Shown here: positions 14,639-24,700 of the stretch, in pieces
Numbering within the stretch: the stretch's first letter is position 1
How the letters are laid out: each line of letters starts with the position of its first letter
From: Planctomycetaceae bacterium
GTDB lineage: Bacteria; Planctomycetota; Planctomycetia; Pirellulales; Pirellulaceae
NCBI GenBank assembly: GCA_007121535.1
Contig: SKKK01000044.1
Location: 1 to 35,691 of the forward strand
DNA length: 35,691 bases
Direction of reading: 5' to 3'
The notes under the pieces: model-generated
The model's database searches: none
The model's input: only the letters and a program-made list of their open reading frames with translations
What the model was told of the DNA's origin: nothing
Translations under genes and position numbers: made by a program

Positions 14639-16993
14639 ATGACGTATGCTCACCCCCTGCTGGTCGCTTGGTTCCTATTGGTCATCTGGCCGTGCGCCCC
14701 GGTCCGGGCTCAACAGTTCCGAGTTTGGCAGATTGTCGAGTTTTCTGAGGACGTTCAGGTCGATGAAGCCGACCACGCCGCCCGTTCCCATCTGGAAACG
14801 ATCGAACGCTTTATCGAGGCGGAACAATGGGATGAAGCCATCGAGGCGCTTCAGCGGCTGATGGACTCCGATGGCGACGCGCTGTTGGCGTTGCGCAGTC
14901 GACCGCGCGCGGATCTTCGACCCGGCGAATTCTTGCGATACGTCACTCTGCGGGACTACTGCCAAATGCGGTTGGCCACGCTGTATGGTCGCACCGAGCA
15001 GGCGTTGGAGCTGTATCGGTCGCGGGTCGACTCGTTGGCCGAAAGTTGGTTGCGCGAGGCGACCGCTCGCGATGACGCTGGTCCGTTGCGGAGCGTGATC
15101 GAGCGTTTCTTCGTCAGCTCGTACGGCGATCGAGCATCGTACCTGTTGGGCGAAATGAAGTTGGCGGAAGGAAGGTTTACACACGCCAGGGCGGCGTGGG
15201 AACGGATCAGTCCCGAATTGCGAATCGATCCGGAACTGGCTCGACACACCGGGCTTTCCCCGGGGCTTCCCCTCTGGCTGGCCCATCGAATCGTGGCTGC
15301 CGACCAAGAGTTGAAGACATCGTGGGAAGAATCGTCGGCTCGGATTCTGGATGCTTTGCCGCCCGAAGCGGCCTGGTTGGTCTATCCGGATACGGATATG
15401 GACCTGGCGGACGTACGCGCCCGTTTGGTCTTGGTCTCGATTCTGGAGGGAGCGTTGATGCGAGCCGAGCTGGAATGGGAGCATTTTGCTCGCTTGCATC
15501 CGACGGCCGAAGGCACGTTGGCCGGGCGTCAAGGGTCGTACGTGGAACTGCTGGGCGACTTGCTGGAGCAAAGTCGTTCGTGGCAGCCGATTCCGACGTC
15601 GACCGACTGGACAACCTTCGGCGGCGACGCATCGCGTGGCAGGATCGCGCCCGGCCAGATCGACGTGGCCATGCGCCCGCTGTGGGTCGTCGACCTGCCG
15701 CTGCGAAGTGCTGAAGCTCAGTGGATCGACGACGTGACTCGACCCGGTGAATCTTGGGAGGAACTGTTGAGTTACCATCCGTTGGTCGTGGGCGATCAAG
15801 TCCTGGTCACAACCGGCGATCGGATCGAAGACGTCCAAGCATACGATTTGTACACCGGGCGATCTCTCTGGCCCGGCGCGGATCTGCCCCAACCAGCCGG
15901 AGGGGACGCCCGTGGCTTCGCGCCAGCCGGGCCGGACCCCGGGTTGCAATTGCGAGCCGGGCCGCAACAACGGCAGGGGGTTGCTAGGTATACGATGACC
16001 GCTGCGGGGAATCGTCTTTTCGTCAAACTGGGAACTCAAGCGACGTCGTTGGTGCCTCGCCATCGGTTCGATCCGCCAACGCCCGGGTATCTGGTGGCCT
16101 TGGACTTGGAAACCGAAAAACGACGGATGTTCGAACTGCGGTTGAATCCGAAGGATTGGGGCGACGGTTGGGCGTTCGAAGGATCGCCGTTGATCGAGGG
16201 CGAGAACCTGTACGTCATGCTACGACGCCGCGAGAACGTGCGAACGCAATCGCACGTCGCCTGCTTCGTCATGCGACGTCATCGGGCCGAGTTGCGTTGG
16301 CGGACTCGGATCGTCACCGCCGAATCGCCGGGGCAGGGCGAGGTGGACGAGTTCACGCACAATCTTTTGACGCTGGACCAGGGCACGCTGTACGTGAACA
16401 CGAACCTGGGCGCCGTGGCAGCCGTGGACGCTGACGACGGGCAACTGCGATGGCTCGTGCGATATCCGCGTGCTCCGCTGACCAGCCAGGACATCGATCG
16501 GACGGGGCGGTACCTGCTGCGGGATTTGAACCCCTGCCTGGTCGATCGGGGCATGGTCTTCACGGCCCCCAGCGACTGCGATCGGATTTTTGCACTCGAT
16601 GCGGCGACCGGAATGCTGTTGTGGCAGACGACGGCCGGCCATGCCGAAGACGCCGTGCATTTGCTGGGAGCCAATGCGACGCATCTGCTTGCCAGCGGAG
16701 ACCGCATCTACTGGATCGACCGCTTTACGGGAAACGTGCACGGGCGGTTTCCCGAACGCGTCGAAACCGGGATGCGAGGGTACGGTCGCGGCGTGATGGT
16801 CGGCCGGGAACTGCTCTGGCCGACTCGCGATCGCATCTACGTATTGGCTCAGGACGGCCCTCGCAGTGTCCGCCAACCGATCGAATTGGCTCCGATCGGC
16901 ATGACGGGCGGCAACCTGGTACCGGCAGGCGACATCCTGCTGGTGGCCGGAGCCGATCGGTTGGCGGCGTATAATCCCTGGGGACACCATTAA
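14639..16993 (+). CDS. Exported PQQ-propeller protein with helical N-terminal domain
   Basis: This 784-residue protein has a signal peptide (1-24, cleavage near VRA-QQ), an alpha-helical TPR-like half (residues about 35-310, with ARSHLETIERFIEAEQWDEA and a RTEQALELYRSRV helix), and a PQQ-type beta-propeller (about 320-780) with repeats such as VQAYDLYTGRSLWP, LVALDLETEKRR, AVDADDGQLRW and ALDAATGMLLW. No catalytic dehydrogenase residues are apparent, so it more likely binds proteins or the cell wall, BamB-style. It lies 63 bases after DUF420 and 14 bases before moxR, probably the first gene of the MoxR-DUF58 group. Confidence 0.8.
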   Translation: MTYAHPLLVAWFLLVIWPCAPVRAQQFRVWQIVEFSEDVQVDEADHAARSHLETIERFIEAEQWDEAIEALQRLMDSDGDALLALRSRPRADLRPGEFLRYVTLRDYCQMRLATLYGRTEQALELYRSRVDSLAESWLREATARDDAGPLRSVIERFFVSSYGDRASYLLGEMKLAEGRFTHARAAWERISPELRIDPELARHTGLSPGLPLWLAHRIVAADQELKTSWEESSARILDALPPEAAWLVYPDTDMDLADVRARLVLVSILEGALMRAELEWEHFARLHPTAEGTLAGRQGSYVELLGDLLEQSRSWQPIPTSTDWTTFGGDASRGRIAPGQIDVAMRPLWVVDLPLRSAEAQWIDDVTRPGESWEELLSYHPLVVGDQVLVTTGDRIEDVQAYDLYTGRSLWPGADLPQPAGGDARGFAPAGPDPGLQLRAGPQQRQGVARYTMTAAGNRLFVKLGTQATSLVPRHRFDPPTPGYLVALDLETEKRRMFELRLNPKDWGDGWAFEGSPLIEGENLYVMLRRRENVRTQSHVACFVMRRHRAELRWRTRIVTAESPGQGEVDEFTHNLLTLDQGTLYVNTNLGAVAAVDADDGQLRWLVRYPRAPLTSQDIDRTGRYLLRDLNPCLVDRGMVFTAPSDCDRIFALDAATGMLLWQTTAGHAEDAVHLLGANATHLLASGDRIYWIDRFTGNVHGRFPERVETGMRGYGRGVMVGRELLWPTRDRIYVLAQDGPRSVRQPIELAPIGMTGGNLVPAGDILLVAGADRLAAYNPWGHH

Positions 16994-17007
16994 AGTAAGG
17001 CAGAACC

Positions 17008-18078
17008 ATGACGTTCGAATCGGACGACCTGCAAGCGGTCGAACAATTGCATCAGGCGTATCAGCAGATCGTCAGCGAACTGGAGCGGGTGATCGTCGGC
17101 CAACAGTCGGTGATCGAACAGTTGATGGTCGCCATGTTCGCCCGCGGGCATTGCTTGTTGGTCGGCGTGCCGGGACTGGCCAAGACCCTGATGATTCGCA
17201 GCGTCGCCGATGCGTTGACGTTGCAGTTCAGCCGCATCCAATTCACACCCGATCTGATGCCCTCGGACATCACCGGCACCGAGGTCATCCAGGAAGACCG
17301 CGCAAGGGGTTTGCGGGAACTGAGGTTCCTGCCCGGGCCGGTCTTTGCCAACATCATCCTGGCCGACGAGATCAATCGCACGCCGCCCAAGACGCAGGCG
17401 GCCTTGTTGGAAGCCATGCAGGAGCATCAGGTCACCGCCGGCGGCCAGCGGCACGTGCTGCCCGCACCGTTCTTCGTGTTGGCGACGCAGAACCCCATCG
17501 AGCAGGAGGGGACGTACCCGTTGCCCGAAGCGCAATTGGACCGATTCATGTTCCACGTCACCGTCGATTACCCGACCGAAGACGAGGAACTGGAGATTGT
17601 CAAGCGCACGACCACCGATACCCAGTCTCAGATCACCGCGACCTTGGACGCGCGGCAGATCACCGAGTTGACGCGAATCGTTCGCAAGGTTCCCGTGGCC
17701 GATCACATCGCCCGTTACGCCCTGCGGCTGGCGCGGCTTACGCGTTGCCAACAGCCCGACGCGCCGGATTTCGTCCGCGAGTACGTAATGTGGGGCGCCG
17801 GGCCGCGAGCCAGCCAGTACCTGGTGCTGGGCGCGAAGGCTCGCGCCGTGCTGCAGGGCCGGTACCATGTCAGCCAGGAAGATATCCGCGCGGTCGCCTT
17901 GCCCGTGCTGCGACATCGTATCAAGACCAATTTCGCAGCGGATGCGGAAGGCATCTCGGCCGATGACATCATCCGACGTTTGCTGGATTTTTTACCTCGA
18001 GTCGTAGACGAATCCCACGATGACCTCGAAACCCGAAAAGCACTACCCAACGTCCTTCGACCCCCGGACGCTCGCTAA
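17008..18078 (+). CDS. MoxR-family AAA+ ATPase
   Basis: This 356-residue ATPase has the MoxR signature: Walker A GVPGLAKT (residues 53-60), [16 protein letters not shown] pore-type loop, Walker [10 protein letters not shown] (about 115-123), sensor-1 [20 protein letters not shown] and the arginine region LDRF. MoxR proteins act with DUF58/vWA partners as chaperones for assembly of complexes or cofactor insertion. The start at 17008 follows TAAGG and gives the normal length. The C-terminus overlaps the DUF58 gene by 59 bases, so the two are coupled. Confidence 0.9.
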   Translation: MTFESDDLQAVEQLHQAYQQIVSELERVIVGQQSVIEQLMVAMFARGHCLLVGVPGLAKTLMIRSVADALTLQFSRIQFTPDLMPSDITGTEVIQEDRARGLRELRFLPGPVFANIILADEINRTPPKTQAALLEAMQEHQVTAGGQRHVLPAPFFVLATQNPIEQEGTYPLPEAQLDRFMFHVTVDYPTEDEELEIVKRTTTDTQSQITATLDARQITELTRIVRKVPVADHIARYALRLARLTRCQQPDAPDFVREYVMWGAGPRASQYLVLGAKARAVLQGRYHVSQEDIRAVALPVLRHRIKTNFAADAEGISADDIIRRLLDFLPRVVDESHDDLETRKALPNVLRPPDAR

Positions 18079-18937
18079 ACTGCAAGGTCTGGCCTTGCGG
18101 GCTCGGCACATCGTCGAAGGTTACGTGGCCGGTCTGCATCGCAGTCCTTACCGCGGGTTTTCCATCGAATTCGCGGAGCACCGCGAGTACGCGCCGGGCG
18201 ATGACTTGCGTTACGTCGACTGGAAAGTCTTCGGGCGCACCGACAAGTTTTACCTGAAACAATACGAAGACGAGACGAATCTCATTTGCTATCTGGTGCT
18301 GGATGTCAGCGAGAGCATGCTGTATCGAAGCCCCGGCGCCGGCCTGTCCAAGCTGGAATACGCCCAATGTCTGGCCGCCGCGATGGCTTGGCTGGTGTTG
18401 CACCAGCAGGACGCGGTGGGGTTGGTCACCTTTGACGACCAGATCCGCACCAACGTGCCGCCCAGCAGCAACGCGTCCCATCTCCGCACGCTGCTGCAGG
18501 TCATGGAAGATGTCCGGCCCGTTGCCAAAACGGCCACCGGACCGATCTTCCACGAGCTGGCCGAACGATTTCGCAAGCGGGGCGTGGTGCTGATCTTGAG
18601 CGATCTGTTCGATAACGTTGGGTCGCTGATGGCCGGTTTGAAACATCTCTCGCATCGGCGGCACGACGTTATCCTGTTGCACGTGTTGGATCCGGCCGAG
18701 CTGGAATTCCCCTTTCGCAATCCCACCATGTTCCAAGGCCTGGAGCAGTTCCCCGAACTGCTGGCCGACCCCCGATCGCTGCGCAAAGCCTACCTGCAGG
18801 AGATCGAGCGGTTTCGCACCGAGGTCCAAAAGGGCTGCCGCCGATACGAAATGGACTACCGATTGATCCGCACCGACCAGCCGCTGGACATGGCCTTATC
18901 CAAGTACCTCGCCGAACGTTCCGCACGCGTCAGATAA
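18020..18937 (+). CDS. DUF58 protein with vWA-like domain
   Basis: This 305-residue protein has the DUF58 core [20 protein letters not shown] followed by a vWA fold with an intact MIDAS start (LDVSESM, DxSxS near residue 95), VGLVTFDD and [12 protein letters not shown]58 proteins are partners of MoxR ATPases; the pair is thought to help fold or activate targets. The start lies inside moxR (59-base overlap). In many planctomycetes the pair is followed by BatA-like membrane vWA genes; here a repeat array and a convergent gene follow, so the partner is missing or elsewhere. Confidence 0.9.
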   Translation: MTSKPEKHYPTSFDPRTLAKLQGLALRARHIVEGYVAGLHRSPYRGFSIEFAEHREYAPGDDLRYVDWKVFGRTDKFYLKQYEDETNLICYLVLDVSESMLYRSPGAGLSKLEYAQCLAAAMAWLVLHQQDAVGLVTFDDQIRTNVPPSSNASHLRTLLQVMEDVRPVAKTATGPIFHELAERFRKRGVVLILSDLFDNVGSLMAGLKHLSHRRHDVILLHVLDPAELEFPFRNPTMFQGLEQFPELLADPRSLRKAYLQEIERFRTEVQKGCRRYEMDYRLIRTDQPLDMALSKYLAERSARVR

Positions 18938-18946
18938 GGACCAGCA

Positions 18947-18958
18947 GAGAAATAACTG
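18947..18958 (+). repeat. 12-base match to the arm of the palindromic element at 3456
   Basis: GAGAAATAACTG is identical to the inner arm of the element at 3456-3554. It stands 10 bases after the DUF58 stop, just left of the 29-bp array. No matching right arm was found nearby, so this is at most a relic end of a related element. Confidence 0.45.
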
Positions 18959-18965
18959 AGCCGAT

Positions 18966-19140
18966 TGGCGCCAGCCACCGGCCCTTGAGCGGACTGGCGC
19001 CAGCCACCGGCCCGTGAGCGGACTGGCGCTAGCCACCGGCCCGTGAGCGGACTGGCGCTAGCCACCGGCCCTTGAGCGGACTGGCGCCAGCCACCGGCCC
19101 TTGAGCCGATTGGCGCTAGCCACCGGTCCGTGAGCGGACT
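18966..19140. repeat. 29-bp tandem repeat array, about six units
   Basis: Units start at 18966, 18995, 19024, 19053, 19082 and 19111, an exact 29-base period, based on TGGCGCCAGCCACCGG plus CCCTTGAGCGGAC, with alternative C/T and G/T at fixed positions. A shortened seventh copy follows up to about 19155. The array fills the gap between convergent DUF58 and glycoside hydrolase genes. There are no spacers, so it is not a CRISPR. Confidence 0.9.
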
Positions 19141-19163
19141 AGCCACCGGTTCGCGAATCGCCA

Positions 19164-19194
19164 CGAAACCGGCGGCTGGCGCCGTGCCGCTCAC
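19164..19194. repeat. Half of the GC-rich hairpin repeat
   Basis: These 31 bases differ at one position from 469-499, the right inner half of the palindromic element at 401-527 (core GGCGGCTAGCGCCGTGCCGC, here with G for A). A degenerate left half is mixed into the array before it. It lies in the 3' flank of the glycoside hydrolase gene. Confidence 0.75.
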
Positions 19195-19238
19195 GCAAGT
19201 TGTTGGCCCTTCAGGTAGATACACGAAAACGTCGTGGT

Positions 19239-21371
19239 CTACCGAAACACGAGCACCCAATCCTCGGTCGATGGCGCTTGGAAATAACCGTCCTCGCGCG
19301 GGGTGGCTGGTCGGCGTTCGGCGGTGCGAGGTTGGAACCATTGGGCCTTGGTGCCTTGCTGCAGTCGGCTTCGGTCGACGTCCAGCAAGGCGCCGTCGGT
19401 CACGAAGACCACCGCGCTGCGTCCGTTGCGCCCCCGTGCCGCCGCCACCGAGGCCTGGATGTCGCGAGCCGTTTGTACCGAGGGCAGGCCGTTGGCCGAG
19501 GTCGCCGTGGTGCGCAATCGCATCTCGTACGTGTTGTTTTCCTGGCCCAGGGTAAAATTCCGGGTGCCGTGATCTCGGGACAACGTGACAATGCGAGCCG
19601 GACCGGTCTGGACTTCCCGAGCGGGAGTGATCCAGGCTTCCACCGTCAATACGTTGCTTTCCTGCACCGCTTGGACAAGCCGTCTCGCAGACTCTCGCGA
19701 AGCGATCCGCACGGGACGATTGGTGCGCAGCCCGTCTTCCCGCCACGTTACCGCCGCGGCTTCGGGGATGTGCAGGTCCAGGGCAGGTTGCTGCCCCGAC
19801 ACGTCGCGGACCACGGTGCCTTGGCCCTCGTCGAACGCGTAGCGAGCCTGCAGCCCGACCACGTGCTTCGGCGCACCGGCAGCATGGTGGTCGGCGATTT
19901 CGGAAGCCGTCAAGGCGCGGTTGTACAGGGCCACGCCGTGATAGGCGCCCAGCCAGCCCCGGTCGCCGACGAACTCATCGCCCAGTGCCAAGCGAAGATC
20001 GGCATCCCACGCCGAGAGATTGCCGCCGACCTTTCCCTTGGCCACTTCCCGGCCGTCGACGTACAGTCGGGCTTGGCCGTCGGCGCTGCGGGTATACGCG
20101 ACATAGGTCCTTTTCAATTGGACGGCCGCCGTCACCTCCGAGCGGATCTGAGCGAGATCCGGATCCGGCTGGATGTCAGGCCAACCGATCTCTTCCATGA
20201 TGGTCCGCACGTTTCGCATGTGAGCGCGAGCCAGTTCGTTGGCGCCGATACCGAAAGGGCGATCATCGGGACCCGGACGGTGGAAGCGCGAGCTGGCCAG
20301 ACCACCGATCAGATTCCGCCACATCCGCCGCGTCGCCTCTAACGAGCCACCGGTCCAGCCATGGCCTTCGCCGCCGTAAATCTTCACGTTGTTCAGCGGC
20401 TTGGGATTATCCAAGCGTCGAGCACGGACGGTCAGAATCTGCTGAAAGTGACGTTGGCCCGTGTTGACGCTGTTCTGAGAGATTTCGAAGAAGTCGTAGT
20501 GCTGATCGTCGTGCAGCAGCGCGATCTGCTCGGCCGAATCGAAATTGCTGTTCCGCCGCATGTCGGCAAGATAGACGTTCACGCCTTCGGCCTTGGCCCG
20601 CTGGCGAATGAAGCGCGCCCAATACCGACCCCATTCGGGATCTTCGCCGATCTCGTTGTTCATGCAATACAGCACGTTCGGATACTTCAGGCTGAAGTCC
20701 AACATGCGATTGACGAAAGCCTCCTGGTACTGACGTACCACCTTGTTGTCGTCCATCGCCGGAACGGTGTGGAAAAAGGCGTGTCGGCTGGGCTTGGCAC
20801 TCGAATAATACTTGATCTCTTCCGCCAGACCCGATTCTTCGGAAGTGTAATTGACGTTGTTCCGAGGGTTATACGGGTGTACCTCCCAACCCCGGTTCTC
20901 CGGACCGTATCCCAGCGGAGCTTCCGACGCGAACAGATCCCACGGATCCCACACCTCGATCTGCACGATGATGTCTCGCTCGTAACACATCCGCAGAAAG
21001 TTATCGAAACGCTTCCAGTACTCCGAGTCCCATTCGTTCAAATCGTACAGGCCGTCCTCGCGCTGAGCAAAAGCGTAACGGTTCTCGGGATTGCGGTCGG
21101 ACATGGTATTGCGCACGTAATTGCCACCCACAGCCGCGATTTTGTCCAGGTGGTCTTCCAGCCCGTCGGGATGGTTGAACAGGTTGTCCATCCAACTGCC
21201 TCCGACCAGCAAAACAGGCTCGCCTTTGTATTGCCAATAGAAGGGATTTTCAGCATGCGGCTGAATGCGTTCGGCGTTGTCGGCCCGCGCGCTCTTGCCA
21301 GCACACAACACCGCCACCGCCAGTAGGGCGATGAGTCCAACTCCATGCCATCGGTCGTTTTGCGCAAACAT
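19239..21371 (-). CDS. Exported glycoside hydrolase-like protein with inserted permuted LamG domain
   Basis: This 710-residue protein has a signal peptide (ending near KSARA, residue 30) and a TIM-barrel glycosidase domain (about 40-410) with putative acid/base Glu240 in CMNNEIGEDPEWG and nucleophile Glu335 in YGGEGHGW, a clan-A arrangement. Between about 418 and 635 a LamG-like sandwich is inserted, with its usual C-terminal half (VAYTRSADGQARLYVDGREV to ALTASEIADHH) before its usual N-terminal half (ARYAFDEGQGTVVRDVSG to RNFTLGQE). The end (AVVFVTDGALLDVDRSRL to EDWVLVFR) is the collagen-binding-like sandwich. The start at 21371 has GGAGGAG seven bases upstream. Substrate is unknown. Confidence 0.75.
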   Translation of the reverse strand: MFAQNDRWHGVGLIALLAVAVLCAGKSARADNAERIQPHAENPFYWQYKGEPVLLVGGSWMDNLFNHPDGLEDHLDKIAAVGGNYVRNTMSDRNPENRYAFAQREDGLYDLNEWDSEYWKRFDNFLRMCYERDIIVQIEVWDPWDLFASEAPLGYGPENRGWEVHPYNPRNNVNYTSEESGLAEEIKYYSSAKPSRHAFFHTVPAMDDNKVVRQYQEAFVNRMLDFSLKYPNVLYCMNNEIGEDPEWGRYWARFIRQRAKAEGVNVYLADMRRNSNFDSAEQIALLHDDQHYDFFEISQNSVNTGQRHFQQILTVRARRLDNPKPLNNVKIYGGEGHGWTGGSLEATRRMWRNLIGGLASSRFHRPGPDDRPFGIGANELARAHMRNVRTIMEEIGWPDIQPDPDLAQIRSEVTAAVQLKRTYVAYTRSADGQARLYVDGREVAKGKVGGNLSAWDADLRLALGDEFVGDRGWLGAYHGVALYNRALTASEIADHHAAGAPKHVVGLQARYAFDEGQGTVVRDVSGQQPALDLHIPEAAAVTWREDGLRTNRPVRIASRESARRLVQAVQESNVLTVEAWITPAREVQTGPARIVTLSRDHGTRNFTLGQENNTYEMRLRTTATSANGLPSVQTARDIQASVAAARGRNGRSAVVFVTDGALLDVDRSRLQQGTKAQWFQPRTAERRPATPREDGYFQAPSTEDWVLVFR

Positions 21372-21770
21372 CTTCCATCTCCTCCCAGATACCAAACGGA
21401 TACGAAGCTGGTTCGAAGTCGAAGCTGCGCAAGATCTTCACGCGATTTTTCGCCGCACCAGCCGTTCTTACGGATCTTGCGAGTCGACAATCCAACATTA
21501 TAGCGTGTGCGAGCGTCTTCGAAACGCTGGCGCTGGATTGCCGAGTCGGCGTCGGTTCGCTTGCCACCACCAACTCGGCAAAGAAGGCCAGCATGGTAAG
21601 CACCGACGTTGGGGTGCGGCAAAGAACTTGCGTACAACGCAATCGGATGGGCGGCGAGCTGAGTCGCTTGCATGGCGCCGTCGGCTCCTGTATCTTGACA
21701 GGGTACAACATTTGCGACGTTAGGAATAACATCGTTTCGTGGTGAAGCACAGGATCGGGAGGAAAATTTT
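21372..21770. promoter_or_regulatory. Divergent intergenic region
   Basis: About 400 bases separate the glycoside hydrolase (minus) from the PQQ-methyltransferase gene (plus). No gene is visible. The region must hold both promoters; the ribosome sites GGAGGAG (minus side) and GGGAGGA (plus side) are clear, but no confident -10/-35 pair or operator was found. Confidence 0.4.
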
Positions 21771-24700
21771 ATGCCATGTCGTTCGATCAAGGTCGCCGTG
21801 CTGTCGATGACGGCGTTGTGGATCGCGTTGGGAAGTGCGCAAGGCACAGAACGATCGGATTGGCCTCAATGGCGGCACGATGCCGGCCGCCATGGAAGCT
21901 CGCCGCAGGCGTTGGCGGAAACGCTCCATCTACAATGGGTGCGGAAGCTGCCGGAACCACAGCGAGCCTGGCCCAAACAATTGGACGATCACGGCAAGCT
22001 GGCCTTCGACGTTTCGTACGAACCGGTGGCGGCCGACGGGCTGCTGTTTGTGCCGTCGATGGTCACGGACAGCGTGACAGCCTACGATCTGCAATCCGGC
22101 CAGCAGCGCTGGCGTTACTATACGGATGGCCCGGTCAGACTGGCGCCCGCCTACGATCGGGGACGGTTGTACGTCGCTTCGGACGACGGGCACCTGTACT
22201 GTCTGGATGCGGCTTCGGGGGATCTTCAGTGGCGATTCCAGGCCGTGCCGAGCAACCGTACGGTGCTGGGCAACCAGCGTTTGATCAGCGTCTGGCCGGT
22301 ACGAGGCGCGCCCGTTGTCCACGAGGGCATCGTGTACTTTGCCGCCGGCGTTTGGCCTTTCGAAGGCGCGTACGTCCAAGCCTTGGACGCGGAATCCGCC
22401 GAGATCCTCTGGCAGCATTCTGGAACGGGGAACTATTCCAGCGATGCGTACAGCGAGACGGCCCGATCTTTCAGCACCATCTCGCCTCAAGGCTATCTGG
22501 CAATCGACGGTGATCGCTTGATCGTTTCGGGGGGCCGTACGACTCCAGCCGTTTTCGACCGTCATACGGGAGAATTGCTGGAGTTCGATCGGGTTCACGG
22601 TCGGCTGGGCGGGTACGCGGTCTCGGCGTCGGCGGACCGGTATCTGTTGCCGCTGGATCATTGCCAGATCCAAACCGGCGATCAGACGCACGACAGCCGC
22701 CAGTGGTCCGAGCGGGTCGATGGTCAAGTCTGGCGTTTATTGGCCGCCGACCAGCGGCTGGTCGCCGTGACGGAAGCGGGCGAGATTCATGTTTTCGGGC
22801 CCGAACAACGCGATCCCATCGTCCATGCCTTGCAGCCTTCGGAGTTGCCGGACGTGCAGGACGAATGGACCACCCGAGCCGCCCAATTGTTGGACGATAC
22901 CGGTGCCCGCGCGGGATATGCGTTGGTGTTCGGAATCGGATCGGGTCGTCTGCTGGACGAACTGCTGGTTCAATCCGAACTGCACATCACGGCCTTCGAT
23001 CCGGATCCGGAAAAGGTGCGACGTTTCCGTGATCGCTACGCGCAAACGGGGTATTACGGCACTCGCGTCGCGGTCCAACAAGGCGACGCGTTGAATGTCC
23101 AGGTGCCTCCGTACATTGCCAGCCTGATCGTCTGCGAAGACGCAAAAGCCGCAGGGATCGACCGTGGGGAAGCATTCGCCCAAGCTCTGTTTCATCCGTT
23201 GCGTCCGTATGGCGGCGCCGCTTATCTGGTTCTGCCGGCAGAGCATCAGGCCGCTTGGGCCGATGCGGTAAACAAGGCCGCGCTGGACGGCGCCACGCTG
23301 AGCCAGGCAAATGGCGGTGCACGACTCGATCGTCCCGACGCCCTGCCAGGCTCGGATTCCTGGACGCATCAGCACGCGAACGCCGCCAATACGGCTTACT
23401 CGGGCGATGGACGCGTCAAAGCGCCGTTGGGTTTGGCTTGGTTCGGCGGCACGACCAACGAAAAGACGCTACCCCGACACATGTTCGGCCCGTTGCCTCA
23501 AGTGGTCGCCGGGCACTTGATCGTGCTGGGAGTCGACCATATCAGCGCCCGCTGTGTGTATACCGGCCGCGAAGTCTGGTCCGTCGCGTTGCCCAGTGTG
23601 GGTGAGTTCTTTACCAGCCCGGCGCATGAGGAACGGTACCAACCGGGGGAACGGGTGTATTTCCCCAGTCACCACGGTGCGAACTTCGTCGGCAGCTCGT
23701 TCGTGTCGACCCCGGACAGCGTGTACGTGCTGCACATGGATCGCTGTCTGCGTTTGGATCTGATGACGGGGGAAAAGCTGGGTGAATTCCATCTGCCCGC
23801 CCGCGAGGATCTGCACGCCATGCTGGATCAGCCGACAACCTCGTACGCCGCGCAGGTCACGATGCCCAGCGATCGGCGATGGGGTCATATCAGCGCCTCG
23901 GGTGATCTACTGATCGTCGCCGCCTATCCGCACATCTACGAACAGCGGCCCGAACGGCCGGATCTGGCAACGCCTCGAGGCGAAAACCATATCGTCGTGG
24001 AACGGGATGTGCGGTGGCATTGGAATGCGACGTCCAGCGAATACTTGCTGGTCATGGATCGCCGCACCGGCCAGATCCACTGGGTCCACCAAGCTCGGCA
24101 CGGATTCCGTCACAATGCGATCGCGACGGCGGGCCAGCGGACGTTCGTCATCGATCACGTGTCCGACGAGGTCTGGAACTGGTTACAGCGGCGAGGCCTG
24201 CAACCGGACGAAAAGCCGGAAATCAAGGCGATCGATCTGCAAAGCGGCGAAGTGCTGTGGACGTACGACCAGCACGTGTTCGGCACCTGGTTGTCCTACT
24301 CGGAAAAGCATGACGTGCTGATCCAGGCTGGGCGGCCGGGCGGTCGAAGCATGCTGCCCGACGAACCGCGCGAAGAGATTCTGGCACTGCAAGGCTCGGA
24401 CGGTTCGCTGCTGTGGCAACGCCGCGAGCGGTTCCGGCACGGGCCGTTGGCGCTGCACGAGGACCAGCGACGGATCCTGCCGATCAGTTTGGATCTGCTG
24501 ACCGGTGAACCCGTGTTGAATCAGCATCCGCTGACCGAGGAAGCGATCCCGTGGAGCTTCGACGCCAACAAACGGTGCGGCACGCAGAACGTCAGCACCC
24601 ATCTGCTGACCTTCCGGTCCAGTATGGCATCGTACCACGATTTGGTCACCGACAGCGGCACCGCGAACCTTTCTGGAGTTCGAGCGGGCTGTACCAATAA

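Noticed and set aside
14675-16063. 462-codon open frame on the minus strand
   Set aside because: It is antisense to the exported PQQ protein and has composition-driven R/Q-rich sequence only.
18966-19155. Possible CRISPR array
   Set aside because: The 29-bp units are directly adjacent with no spacers and vary internally; no cas gene is present.
20361-21326. 321-codon open frame on the plus strand
   Set aside because: It is antisense to the glycoside hydrolase barrel, where catalytic motifs are clear on the minus strand.
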